A DNA stretch of 64,000 nt from the NCBI RefSeq assembly GCF_000444995.1, contig NC_022049.1, positions 62,001 through 126,000 on the forward strand. The letters are read 5' to 3'. This document shows, piece by piece, positions 52,835 through 61,243 of this stretch. The notes beneath the pieces were generated by a model that worked only from the letters and a program-made list of their open reading frames with translations, was not told where the DNA came from and searched no databases. Every line of letters begins with the position of its first letter. Position 1 is the stretch's first letter. Position numbers and translations under genes: made by a program. Source of the DNA: Paracoccus aminophilus JCM 7686 (GTDB lineage: Bacteria; Pseudomonadota; Alphaproteobacteria; Rhodobacterales; Rhodobacteraceae).

Positions 52835-54004
52835 TCACAGCGTTACCGGGGCGAGCAGCCCGCGCGCGCGCAAGACCGCCGCCGCGCCCTCGCCGAAATG
52901 CCAGGCCTCTTCGAGATGGGGCTGGCCCGAGAGGATGAAATGGTCAAAGCCGGTCCGGTGATAGGTCTCGATCAGATCCGCGACCTGCGCATGGCTGCCG
53001 ACGATCGCGGTCCCCGCGCCGCCCCGCACAAGGCCGAAACCGGACCAGAGGCCGGGGTAAATCTCGAGCTCGCGCGCCGAACGCGGCACGCCCTCATGGC
53101 TTTGATGCAGCGCCGACATCTGCGCCTGCGCGACCGATTCCGATTTCGCAAGCAGGCTGCGCGCGCTTTTCACCGCCTCGGGGTCGAGCCACGACAAGAG
53201 CTTATCGGCCACCGCCCAAGCCTCGGCCTCGGTATCGCGCGAGATGACATGCAGGCGGATGCCGAAATTCAGCTTGCGGCCTTTCGCGCTTGCTGCGGCG
53301 CGCAGACGGGCGATGCGCGCGGCCTCGATTTCGGGCGGCTGACCCCAGCTGAGCGCGACATCGGCCTGAGCCGCCGCGACCGCCTCGGCGGCAGGGCTCG
53401 CGCCGCCGAAGAAGATCTCGGGCAGGGCGTAGGGCGCGGGGTCGATGCGGGCCTCGCGAATGTCGAAATGCGCGCCCTGATAGGAAAAGGGCTGATCGGC
53501 AGGCGCCGCGCTGACGCCCCGGACCACGGCGAGAAACTCCTCGGTCCGCGCATAGCGCGCGTCATGGTCGAGGTGATCGCCAAAGCGCGCCTGCTCATAG
53601 CGGTCGCCGCCGGTCACCACATTGAGCAAAAGCCGCCCGCCGGTCATGCGCTGAAAGCTCGCCGCCTGATGGGCGACCAGCGTCGGCGAGATCAGGCCCG
53701 GGCGAAAGGCCACCAGAAACTTGAGGCGTTCGGTGTCAGCCGACAGCGCCGCCGTCGCGATCCAGGCATCCTCGCACCAGGTCCCGGTCGGGGTCAGCAC
53801 GGCGTGAAAGCCCTGCGCCTCGGCGGCGCGGGCGACCTCTGCCAGATAGGCGCGGGTGGGCGCGCGAAACCCGCCCGAGGCCCCGACCAGATGGCTGTCA
53901 TTGCCCGAGCCGGTCAGCCCCCGGCTGTCGCCATTGGTCGGCAGATACCAGTGCAGATGGATGCGGCCCGTCGAGGTTTTGTTCGTATTGCCCTGATTGC
54001 TCAT
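52835..54004 (-). CDS. SsuD-like FMNH2-dependent alkanesulfonate monooxygenase family protein
   Basis: A 389-residue luciferase-like (LLM) protein. LTPTGTWCEDAWIATAAL, RPGLISPTLVAHQAASFQRM and TGGRLLLNVVTGGDRYEQAR are typical of SsuD/MsuD/SfnG. It desulfonates alkanesulfonates or related sulfones using FMNH2 and oxygen. ATG 54004 overlaps the stop of the DszA-like gene (ATGA). Confidence 0.88.
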   Translation of the reverse strand: MSNQGNTNKTSTGRIHLHWYLPTNGDSRGLTGSGNDSHLVGASGGFRAPTRAYLAEVARAAEAQGFHAVLTPTGTWCEDAWIATAALSADTERLKFLVAFRPGLISPTLVAHQAASFQRMTGGRLLLNVVTGGDRYEQARFGDHLDHDARYARTEEFLAVVRGVSAAPADQPFSYQGAHFDIREARIDPAPYALPEIFFGGASPAAEAVAAAQADVALSWGQPPEIEAARIARLRAAASAKGRKLNFGIRLHVISRDTEAEAWAVADKLLSWLDPEAVKSARSLLAKSESVAQAQMSALHQSHEGVPRSARELEIYPGLWSGFGLVRGGAGTAIVGSHAQVADLIETYHRTGFDHFILSGQPHLEEAWHFGEGAAAVLRARGLLAPVTL

Positions 54005-55455
54005 GCTTTCAGCCTTTCCGGTGCCGAGGCCGCTCGGTAATCCTGATCGAGCACGGAGGGCCCATCCCAAAGCGCGCGGAACCCCGCACCGGGATGATCG
54101 GGGCCGAGCCGGTCATGGCCCAGAAGCCGCCCGCGCAGCGTCTGGCCCGCACCTTCGGGCGTCAGACGGCCGCGCGCGCGCAGTTCCGGCACGACATAAG
54201 TGATGAAATCCTCAAACGAGCCCGGGCTGACCGCATAGGCGATGTTGAAGCCATCAACCCCGGCCTCCTCGGCCAGAGCCTCCATCTGGTCAGCGATCTG
54301 CGCGCCAGTGCCGACGAACTTCGGATGGATGCCGCCAAGGCCGATATATTCGGCGATGTCGCGCACCGTCCAGCGCCGCCCGGCATCCTTGGCCGTCAGC
54401 CCGCGCAAAGCCGAGCGGCCCGCATTGGTTTCAATATATTCGAGCGGCTGGTCGAGGTCATATTGCGCCCAATCGACCCCGGTCCAGGCCGAGAAAAGCG
54501 CCAGCGCCGCCTCGATGCTGGTATGGGCGAGATAATCGGCCTCTTTGGCGCGGGCCTCGGCCTCGGTCGCGGCGGGGATGGCAAGGATCGCGGTGATGAA
54601 TTTCAGACTTTGCGGATCGCGGCCAAGCTCGACCGCACGCGCCCGGATCGCCTCGACCGAGGCGCGCATCTGCGCGGGATTGGTGCCGCCCAGAAAGACC
54701 ACCTCGGCATTTTGCGCGGCGAATTCGCGCCCGCGCGGCGAGGTGCCCGCCTGAAAGATCAGCGGCGTGCGCTGGGGCGAGGGCGCGCTCAGATGGGCGT
54801 CGGGAACCGAGAAATAGCTCCCGTGATGGTGGATCGGATGGACCTTTTCGGGGCGCGAATAAAGCCCCGAGGCGCGGTCGCGCACCAGCGCATCCTCCTC
54901 CCACGAGCCCTCCCAAAGCTTGAAGCAGACATCGACGAATTCCTGCGCGCGCTCGTAGCGCTCATCATGCTCCATCTGCGCGTCATGGCCGAGATTGCGC
55001 GCCGCCGATTCAAGAATCGAGGTCACGACATTCCACGCGACCCGGCCCTTGGTCAGGTGATCGAGCGTCGAGAATTTTCTAGCTAAAAGATAGGGTTGCT
55101 CGTAACTTGTCGAAACCGTCACGCCAAATCCCAGCCGTTTCGTGACCCCCGCCATTGCCGCGACCAGCACAAGCGGGTCATTCAGCGGCTGCTGCGCGGC
55201 GCTGCGCAAAGCCGCGTCGGGCGAGCCGCCATAGACATCGAGCGGGCCCAGAGCATCGGCGATGAATAGGTTGTCAAAGCCGCCCTTGTCGAGCAGCTCG
55301 GCCAGCCCGGTCCAATAGGAGAGCTTGGTGTAATTTTGCGACTGATCGCTCGGATGACGCCAGACCCCGGCCGAGACATGGCCGGGCACTGTCATGGCAA
55401 ATCCGTTCAGGATCAGTGGTTTCTTGGCAGAAGTTGTGGTGATGTGATCGCTCAT
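54001..55455 (-). CDS. LLM flavin monooxygenase, NtaA/SnaA/DszA family (copy 1)
   Basis: A 484-residue protein with the NtaA/DszA landmarks: ILNGFAMTVPGHVSAGVWRH, GGFDNLFIADALGPLDVYGG, TKGRVAWNVVTSILESAARN and FQAGTSPRGREFAAQNAEVV. Members oxidise sulfones (DszA), dimethyl sulfide (DmoA) or aminopolycarboxylates (NtaA) with reduced flavin. Context with DszC- and SsuD-like genes favours C-S bond cleavage. Confidence 0.88.
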   Translation of the reverse strand: MSDHITTTSAKKPLILNGFAMTVPGHVSAGVWRHPSDQSQNYTKLSYWTGLAELLDKGGFDNLFIADALGPLDVYGGSPDAALRSAAQQPLNDPLVLVAAMAGVTKRLGFGVTVSTSYEQPYLLARKFSTLDHLTKGRVAWNVVTSILESAARNLGHDAQMEHDERYERAQEFVDVCFKLWEGSWEEDALVRDRASGLYSRPEKVHPIHHHGSYFSVPDAHLSAPSPQRTPLIFQAGTSPRGREFAAQNAEVVFLGGTNPAQMRASVEAIRARAVELGRDPQSLKFITAILAIPAATEAEARAKEADYLAHTSIEAALALFSAWTGVDWAQYDLDQPLEYIETNAGRSALRGLTAKDAGRRWTVRDIAEYIGLGGIHPKFVGTGAQIADQMEALAEEAGVDGFNIAYAVSPGSFEDFITYVVPELRARGRLTPEGAGQTLRGRLLGHDRLGPDHPGAGFRALWDGPSVLDQDYRAASAPERLKA

Positions 55456-55464
55456 CTTGGCGCC

Positions 55465-56691
55465 TCAGCGGTAATAATCGGGCGCGGGGAAGCGGCCATT
55501 CAGGGCCCAATCGCCGACCTCGTGGGTCTTGTAATGGATCGGGTCATGCAGCGTATGGGTGCGGATATTGCGCCAGAAGCGGTCGAAGCCATAGCTGCGG
55601 GCGGCGGCGCGCGCGCCCATCAGCTCAAAGATCCGCGAGGTGACTTCGAGGCCTGCCTCATGGGCGGCAATCTTCGCCTGATAGGCGATGACGGCAAGCG
55701 CGCCGCGTCCGCCCTCGGTCAGCGCCGGACCCTGGGCCAAGGCCGCATCGGCGCGCTGGCCTGCGGCATCGGCCAAGGCTTCGGCGGCGGCAAGCTGGGC
55801 CGAAAGGCGGCCAAAACGCTCGACGATCAGCGGGTCATCCCCGGCTTTCGCATAGCCCGAGGAGACCCAAGCGCGGCCCTGCGTCGCGATATAATCGCGC
55901 GCGGCGCGCAGGGCGCCCTTGGCGGTGCCGATGTAAAGCTCGGCAAAGGACAGCTGGATCACCGGGACATGGACGGTGACATGGGGCGGATGGGCGGTGC
56001 CCTCGGGCGCGGCATTGACCAGATCGGCGCGGGAGACGCGGACATTTTCAAGCGTCGCGCCGCCGCTCACCGTCTGGCGCTGACCGATCGCGTCCCAATC
56101 GCCGCCAAAGCGAAGGCCCTCGGTCGGATTGGCGACGATGAACTGGCCGATCTGGCACGAGACATCCGCGCCGTCCACCGTCGCGCCTTCGGCAAAGCGC
56201 ACCCAGACTTGCAGGGTATCGGCCACCGCCGCGCCCGAGGTAAAGGGCTTCGCGCCATTGATGACATAGCCCGCGCCGTCGTTTTTCGCCTCGAGAAGCG
56301 GCGGATAGGCGGCCTGCGCAATGCCCGCATGGAACCAGCCCTGCTTCAGAAATCCCTCGAGCCGGCGAGCGCGCAGATCCTCATTCGTGCCGCCGAGGCC
56401 AATGCGCGTGCCGAAGAGGTGATAGGACATGAGCTGCGCCAGCGAGGTATCGGCCTCGGCCAGTTTGCGGATGACGCGCAGGATTTCCGACGCGGTCGCG
56501 CCACCGCCGCCCTGCGCCGAGGGGATCGCGATGGTCAGCAGGCCCGAGGCGCGCAAAAGCGCGATTTCCTCGACCGGATCGCGGCCCTCACGGTCGCGCG
56601 CCACCGCCGTCTTGACCAAGGCCGCGCCGACGCGGGTCGCGGCCTCGAGCCAATCCTCGATCCCGCCTTGGCTGGGGTTCAGGTCTTTCAT
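55465..56691 (-). CDS. Acyl-CoA-dehydrogenase-fold flavoprotein, DszC/SfnB type (copy 2)
   Basis: A 408-residue homologue of the 51559-52815 protein, with IPSAQGGGGATASEILRVIR, KPFTSGAAVADTLQVWV and the closing GFDRFWRNIRTHTLHDPIHY. The near-identical terminal motif with diverged interior suggests an old duplication and different substrates. Its start overlaps the DszA-like gene at 56688-58139 (ATGA). Confidence 0.85.
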   Translation of the reverse strand: MKDLNPSQGGIEDWLEAATRVGAALVKTAVARDREGRDPVEEIALLRASGLLTIAIPSAQGGGGATASEILRVIRKLAEADTSLAQLMSYHLFGTRIGLGGTNEDLRARRLEGFLKQGWFHAGIAQAAYPPLLEAKNDGAGYVINGAKPFTSGAAVADTLQVWVRFAEGATVDGADVSCQIGQFIVANPTEGLRFGGDWDAIGQRQTVSGGATLENVRVSRADLVNAAPEGTAHPPHVTVHVPVIQLSFAELYIGTAKGALRAARDYIATQGRAWVSSGYAKAGDDPLIVERFGRLSAQLAAAEALADAAGQRADAALAQGPALTEGGRGALAVIAYQAKIAAHEAGLEVTSRIFELMGARAAARSYGFDRFWRNIRTHTLHDPIHYKTHEVGDWALNGRFPAPDYYR

Positions 56692-58139
56692 TGCGCATCG
56701 TCCTTCTGGAATTCTTTCGCGGGTTTCGCCTGCGCCGGGATCGCGGCCAGCCGATGGGCGGGGTGATCGGCGCGGGGCCGGGCGCTCTCTTGCCCGAAAA
56801 GCCGCGCGCGCAGGCTGGTGCCGGGGTCGCGGGGCGCGCGGATGCGGCCCAGTTTGCGCAATTCCGGCACGACATGGGTGATGACATCGGCATAAGAGCC
56901 GGGGCTGACGACATGGAGGATGTTGAACCCGTCAAGCCCGGTCTCATTGGCCCAACGGTCAAGCTCCGCCGCGACTTTCGCGCCCGAGCCGACGAAAAGC
57001 CGCGAGCGCCCCAGCCCGCCCGCAGGCGCCAAAGCGTCGCGCAAGGTCCAGTCGCGCCCGGTTTCCTCCTTGGCGAACATCCCCAGAAGCCCGCGCCCCG
57101 AAGCGGTGTCGAGATAGCGGATCGGGGTTTCGGGGCCGTAATCGGAGAAGTCGATATTGGTCGAGGCAGCGTAATGGACGACCGCGCCGTCGAAGTCGAA
57201 ATGGCGCTGATACTCGGCAAGCTTGGCCTCGGCCTCGGCGTCGGTTTCCCCGGTCACGATCGCGACCGAGGTGATGAAGCTGATCGCATCGGGGCCGCGC
57301 CCCTCGGCCTCGGCCAAGGCCTTGACCTTGGCGATATTGCGCCGGATCGCGGCATCATCGGCGCCGACGACAAAGATCACCTCGGCATGGCGGGCGGCGA
57401 ATTCCACGCCGCGCGCCGAGCCTCCGGCCTGCATCAGAACCGGCACGCGCTGGGGGCTCGGCTCGGCGATATAGGGGCCGGGGACGGTGAAGAAGCGCCC
57501 CTCATGGTCGATCGGATGGACCTTGGCGGGATCGGTGAACATGCCTTCGGGATGGGCCGCGCTGCCCTTGTCGCGCAAAACCGCGCCGTCCTCCCACGAG
57601 GACAGCCACAGTTTATAGGCGACCTCGAGGAATTCATCGGCGCGGTCATAGCGCAGATCGTGATCGACCTGCGTGTCATAGCCCAGATTGCGCGCCGCAC
57701 TTTCAAGCTGCGAGGTCACGAGGTTCCAGCCAATCCGCCCCTCGGTCGCATGGTCAAGCGTGGTGAATTTGCGCGACAAGAGCCAGGGATGCTCGTAGGT
57801 CGTGGACACCGTGATGGTGATGCCAAGGCTTTCGGTCACCGCCGCGATCCCCGAGGCGATGAGCAAGGGATCGGTCAGCGGCGATTGCACGCCCGCCGCC
57901 AAAGACGCCCCGGCATTGCCGCCATAGGTGTCCAAAAGCCCCAGAGCATCGGCGATGAACAGATTGTCAAAGCCCGAGCCGTCGAGCAGCCGCCCGAGCT
58001 CTTGCCAATAGTCGAGATCGGTGTGGCGGTAATGCTGATCCTCGGGATGCCGCCAGAGGCCATAGGCGACATGGGACACGGCATTCATGGTGAATGCATT
58101 GAGGACAAAGGGCTTTTTCGCGCCGTTCGGGGTCGTCAT
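56688..58139 (-). CDS. LLM flavin monooxygenase, NtaA/SnaA/DszA family (copy 2)
   Basis: A 483-residue homologue of the 54001-55455 protein, first in the operon: VLNAFTMNAVSHVAYGLWRH, GSGFDNLFIADALGLLDTYG, TEGRIGWNLVTSQLESAARN and MQAGGSARGVEFAARHAEVI. The two DszA/DszC pairs lie head to tail, pointing to two parallel or sequential oxidations. The leader contains a perfect 18-bp palindrome and, farther upstream, the shared operator. Confidence 0.88.
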   Translation of the reverse strand: MTTPNGAKKPFVLNAFTMNAVSHVAYGLWRHPEDQHYRHTDLDYWQELGRLLDGSGFDNLFIADALGLLDTYGGNAGASLAAGVQSPLTDPLLIASGIAAVTESLGITITVSTTYEHPWLLSRKFTTLDHATEGRIGWNLVTSQLESAARNLGYDTQVDHDLRYDRADEFLEVAYKLWLSSWEDGAVLRDKGSAAHPEGMFTDPAKVHPIDHEGRFFTVPGPYIAEPSPQRVPVLMQAGGSARGVEFAARHAEVIFVVGADDAAIRRNIAKVKALAEAEGRGPDAISFITSVAIVTGETDAEAEAKLAEYQRHFDFDGAVVHYAASTNIDFSDYGPETPIRYLDTASGRGLLGMFAKEETGRDWTLRDALAPAGGLGRSRLFVGSGAKVAAELDRWANETGLDGFNILHVVSPGSYADVITHVVPELRKLGRIRAPRDPGTSLRARLFGQESARPRADHPAHRLAAIPAQAKPAKEFQKDDAQ

Positions 58140-58222
58140 CTAGCAATTCCGGTCAGAGAGAGGGCAAAGCGTCATCAACGGGGCCCGCATGTCTTGCGCG
58201 GCCAGACCGGCCCAAGCGGGGA

Positions 58223-58240
58223 TGCTGTCGCGCGACAGCA
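58223..58240. repeat. Perfect 18-bp palindrome in the operon leader
   Basis: TGCTGTCGCGCGACAGCA lies about 85-100 bases before the monooxygenase start. As RNA it would be a hairpin with almost no loop; as DNA it may be a dimer-binding site. Confidence 0.6.
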
Positions 58241-58275
58241 GGACGAGAGGAGCGGGACACGGCGCCACCGAAATT

Positions 58276-58298
58276 AAGACGATTCAATTGATCGTCTT
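58276..58298. promoter_or_regulatory. Operator palindrome, monooxygenase operon
   Basis: AAGACGAT (58276-58283), seven bases, ATCGTCTT (58291-58298). The 8-base arms are perfect. The core and spacer length match 50231-50249. Confidence 0.65.
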
Positions 58299-58345
58299 TA
58301 TAGATGCTCTTTCGGGCGGTTTGCTTCCAAACTTGGGCACGGCTT

Positions 58346-58395
58346 GGGAAAATTCCTTCCCCTGAAAACCCTCTCGCGAGAGGAATCATTTTCCC
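58346..58395. repeat. Nested inverted repeat upstream of the LysE gene
   Basis: Outer arms GGGAAAAT (58346-58353) and ATTTTCCC (58388-58395) enclose a perfect CCTCTCGCGAGAGG (58370-58383). Confidence 0.5.
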
Positions 58396-58517
58396 TACGC
58401 GCCCCTTTGCCCCGCGAGAGTGCATGATTCTGGCCCGCGCTCGCGCGCTGCGCGATCTTGCCCGGTCGCGCGGCGCTGCTAGAGTGGCGCAGGCGGCGCA
58501 GGTTGGGGGAGAGCTCG

Positions 58518-59147
58518 ATGCCGGATTTCACCACTTTGACGATTTTCGCAGGGGCGGCGTTCATTCTGGCGGTGACGCCGGGGCCGGATGTCTTCCTGAT
58601 TGCCTCGCGCAGTCTGACGCAGGGGCGTCTCGCGGGGCTTTTGACCTGCCTTGGCATCTCGGCGGGCTATGTCGTGCATACCGTGCTCGCGGCTTTGGGG
58701 CTCTCGAAGCTCTTTCTGACCGTGCCGATTGCCTTTGAAATCGTGCGTTGGGCGGGCTGCGCCTATCTGCTTTATCTGGCGTGGAAGGCGATCCGCACCA
58801 AAACTCCCGATGGCGAGGTCGTGACCACCCCCGCCATCGCGCCGGTGAAGATTTTCATGCAGGGGCTTCTGACCAATCTGCTGAACCCGAAAGTCGCGCT
58901 CTTCATCCTCGCGCTCTTCCCGCAATTCGTCCATCCGGGCGAGGGCTCGGTGCTGGTCCAGATGATGGTGCTGGCGCTGGTTCTCAATGTGATCACATTG
59001 GCGATCAACAGCTCGGTGATCGTGCTCGGAAGCCGGATCCGCGCGCGCCTGTCGCGCCCGCGCCGCTTCCCGCGCCTGCCGCAATATCTGATGGCGACGG
59101 TTTTCGCGGGGCTCGCCTGCCGCCTGGCGCTGACCCAGCGCGCGTGA
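58518..59147 (+). CDS. LysE/RhtB-family amino acid exporter
   Basis: A 209-residue membrane protein. AAFILAVTPGPDVFLIASRS, the LysE signature region, and NLLNPKVALFILALFPQFV identify the family. GGGAGAG precedes ATG 58518. It exports an amino acid or derivative; standing alone, its substrate is unassigned. Confidence 0.9.
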   Translation: MPDFTTLTIFAGAAFILAVTPGPDVFLIASRSLTQGRLAGLLTCLGISAGYVVHTVLAALGLSKLFLTVPIAFEIVRWAGCAYLLYLAWKAIRTKTPDGEVVTTPAIAPVKIFMQGLLTNLLNPKVALFILALFPQFVHPGEGSVLVQMMVLALVLNVITLAINSSVIVLGSRIRARLSRPRRFPRLPQYLMATVFAGLACRLALTQRA

Positions 59148-59149
59148 AA

Positions 59150-59168
59150 GGGGGGCTTTGGGCCCCCC
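59150..59168. terminator. Convergent stem-loop
   Basis: GGGGGGC-TTTGG-GCCCCCC between the LysE gene and the amidohydrolase gene, starting three bases after the LysE stop. Confidence 0.75.
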
Positions 59169-59172
59169 AGCT

Positions 59173-60363
59173 TCAGGCTGTTGCGGCCTCCGCCGAAGCC
59201 GCGCGCAGGACATCCGCCACGAGTTGCGGCGCGTTCAAAAGCAGCGCCTCGTTGAAGTTGAAGCGGTTGTTGTGGAGCGCGCCCGCCTCCATCCCCGCGC
59301 CGAGCCAGAAATAGCAGCCCGGGCGCTCGGCGATCATCGCGCCGAAATCCTCGGACACCATCGAGGGCGCCGGGGCCTCTTGCCAGTCGAGCCCGCGTGC
59401 GGCCGCTGCCGTCACTTCCGCTACCAGATCGACCGCCGCGCTGGCATTGCTGGTCGGGTCGAAAATCCGGCGGATGACCGGGGCGACGCTGAGCCCGAAG
59501 GCCGCCGAAATCTCGGCCGCGACCTCAGCCGCGATCCCGGCCGCTGCAATGCCATGCGCGGGATCGACAAAGCGGAAGGAGGCCGAGACCTCGAGATGGC
59601 TCGGGATGATATTCGCAGCCGTCCCGCCCATGTTCTGGGTGAAGGCGAAAGCGGTCGGTGCGCCGGTCAGCTCATGGCGCAACCGGGCGTTCATCCGGGT
59701 GATCAGCGCGGCCATCGCGCCGTAAAGATCGTCCGAGAGCGCGGGCAAAGCCGCATGGCCGCCCTTGCCGTCAAGCGTGAAGCCAATCTGGTGATAGGCC
59801 GCCATGATCGCACCTTCGCGCGCCGCGACCGTGCCGAGCGGCAGTTCGGGCCAATTGTGGAAACCGAAGGTCAGCGCGGGCGCGATCTCGTCGAAAAGCC
59901 CGTCCGCGATCATTGCATCCGCGCCGCGCCCGACCTCTTCGGCGGGTTGGCAGATGAAATGGACAGGACCGGGCAGGGGCTCGCCGCCCGTGGCGCGGCG
60001 CGCGAGCAGCTCGGCCACCGCGAGCAGCAAAGTCATATGGCCGTCATGGCCGCAGGCATGCATCCGGCCGGGGATTTCCGAGGCGAAGGGCAGGCCCGTC
60101 GCCTCGGTCAGGGGCAGCGCGTCCATATCGGTGCGAAGCGCGACGGCGGGGCCATTGCCGCCGCCAAGCGTCGCGACAAAGCCCGTCCCGCCGATCCTGC
60201 GCGAGATCTGGCAGCCCAAGGCCTCCAGCCGCTTGGCGAGTTCCTGCGACGTCCATTCCTCCTCGAAAGCGATTTCGGGGTGGCGATGGAAGGCGCGGCG
60301 GATCTCGCAAAAGCGGGCGTGCTCGGCGGCGAGCCAGTCGAGTTCGCTTTGGACGCGCGTCAT
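59173..60363 (-). CDS. M20D amidohydrolase (hippurate hydrolase/IAA-amino acid hydrolase type)
   Basis: A 396-residue metallohydrolase. FHRHPEIAFEE, RTDMDALPLTE, HACGHDGHM (Cys and His ligands) and QPAEEVGRGADAM are canonical for M20D enzymes, all ligands intact. It hydrolyses N-acyl amino acids such as hippurate. It follows the BtpA-like gene by three bases, so the two are operonic. Confidence 0.9.
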   Translation of the reverse strand: MTRVQSELDWLAAEHARFCEIRRAFHRHPEIAFEEEWTSQELAKRLEALGCQISRRIGGTGFVATLGGGNGPAVALRTDMDALPLTEATGLPFASEIPGRMHACGHDGHMTLLLAVAELLARRATGGEPLPGPVHFICQPAEEVGRGADAMIADGLFDEIAPALTFGFHNWPELPLGTVAAREGAIMAAYHQIGFTLDGKGGHAALPALSDDLYGAMAALITRMNARLRHELTGAPTAFAFTQNMGGTAANIIPSHLEVSASFRFVDPAHGIAAAGIAAEVAAEISAAFGLSVAPVIRRIFDPTSNASAAVDLVAEVTAAAARGLDWQEAPAPSMVSEDFGAMIAERPGCYFWLGAGMEAGALHNNRFNFNEALLLNAPQLVADVLRAASAEAATA

Positions 60364-60366
60364 GGC

Positions 60367-61209
60367 TTAGGCCTCCAAGGCGCGCGAGGCCACGTTGACG
60401 AAGCTTTTCACGCGGGCCGGATCGACCGGGTTCCACCACACGCCGCCCTCTTTGAGGGACGAGGCGACGATGACGCCATTGGTCAGCGACAGGATCAGCT
60501 CGACATTGTCCTCGCTCACGCCAGAACCGACCAGCAGCGCCAGATGGGTGGCGTCGCGGATGGTCCGGATCTCATCGGGGTTCGCGGCATCGCCGGTGCG
60601 CTGGCCGGTCGCAATCACCGCATCGGCGTCGAAGAACGCGAGATCGCGGGTCAGTTCCTCGATGGTGCGGTCGGCGACGATGGCATGGGCGCCGTGTTTG
60701 ACATGGCTGTCGGCGAAGACCTTGATCTGGTCCTGACGCAGACGGGCGCGGAAGCGAAGCGCCTCGCCGGCGCGGCCTTCCATGAAGCCTTCATTCGCGA
60801 CATAGGCATTGGCCCATTCATTGACGCGGATGAAGCTTGCGCCGCCCGCCGCCGCGATCGAAATCGCCGGGATCGGCGCGTTGGCCAGAACGCTGATGCC
60901 AAGCGGCACGCCGAATTCCTGACGGATGCGGTCGGTGACCACGGCCATGAAAGCGGCGGTTTCGCAGGTGATGTCATCGGGTTTGAGGAAGGGGATGTCG
61001 CCGTGGTTTTCAATCATCAGCCCGTGCATCCCGTTCGAGATCAGCGCCTCGGCGTCGCGCAGGCAGGCGTCATAGATCTCGGTCACCGGCTGGTCGCGAT
61101 AGCGCGGCGCGCCGGGGAAGGCCGGGCAATGGATCATCCCGATCAGCGCCTTGTCGCGCCCGAAGATGTCGAATATCGCATTTGCGGGACGGTCGGAAAT
61201 CAGTTGCAT
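60367..61209 (-). CDS. BtpA/SgcQ-family TIM-barrel protein
   Basis: A 280-residue protein. LIGMIHCPAFPGAPRYRD, GMHGLMIENHGDIPF, FIRVNEWANAYV and IATGQRTGD are BtpA-family blocks. Cyanobacterial BtpA affects photosystem I stability; heterotroph members such as SgcQ sit in sugar operons with unknown chemistry. AAGGGC before ATG 61209 favours that start over ATG 61245. Only 34 bases separate it from the divergent kinase gene. Confidence 0.85.
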   Translation of the reverse strand: MQLISDRPANAIFDIFGRDKALIGMIHCPAFPGAPRYRDQPVTEIYDACLRDAEALISNGMHGLMIENHGDIPFLKPDDITCETAAFMAVVTDRIRQEFGVPLGISVLANAPIPAISIAAAGGASFIRVNEWANAYVANEGFMEGRAGEALRFRARLRQDQIKVFADSHVKHGAHAIVADRTIEELTRDLAFFDADAVIATGQRTGDAANPDEIRTIRDATHLALLVGSGVSEDNVELILSLTNGVIVASSLKEGGVWWNPVDPARVKSFVNVASRALEA

Positions 61210-61243
61210 GGGCTGCCCTTCTGGAAGTTTAGGAATGATGTTC

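Larger units (their letters stand above)
58140..58517. other. Structured intergenic region before the monooxygenase operon and LysE gene
   Basis: 378 bases without a credible gene. It holds three symmetric elements: an 18-bp palindrome (58223-58240), the shared operator (58276-58298) and a nested inverted repeat (58346-58395). Confidence 0.6.
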
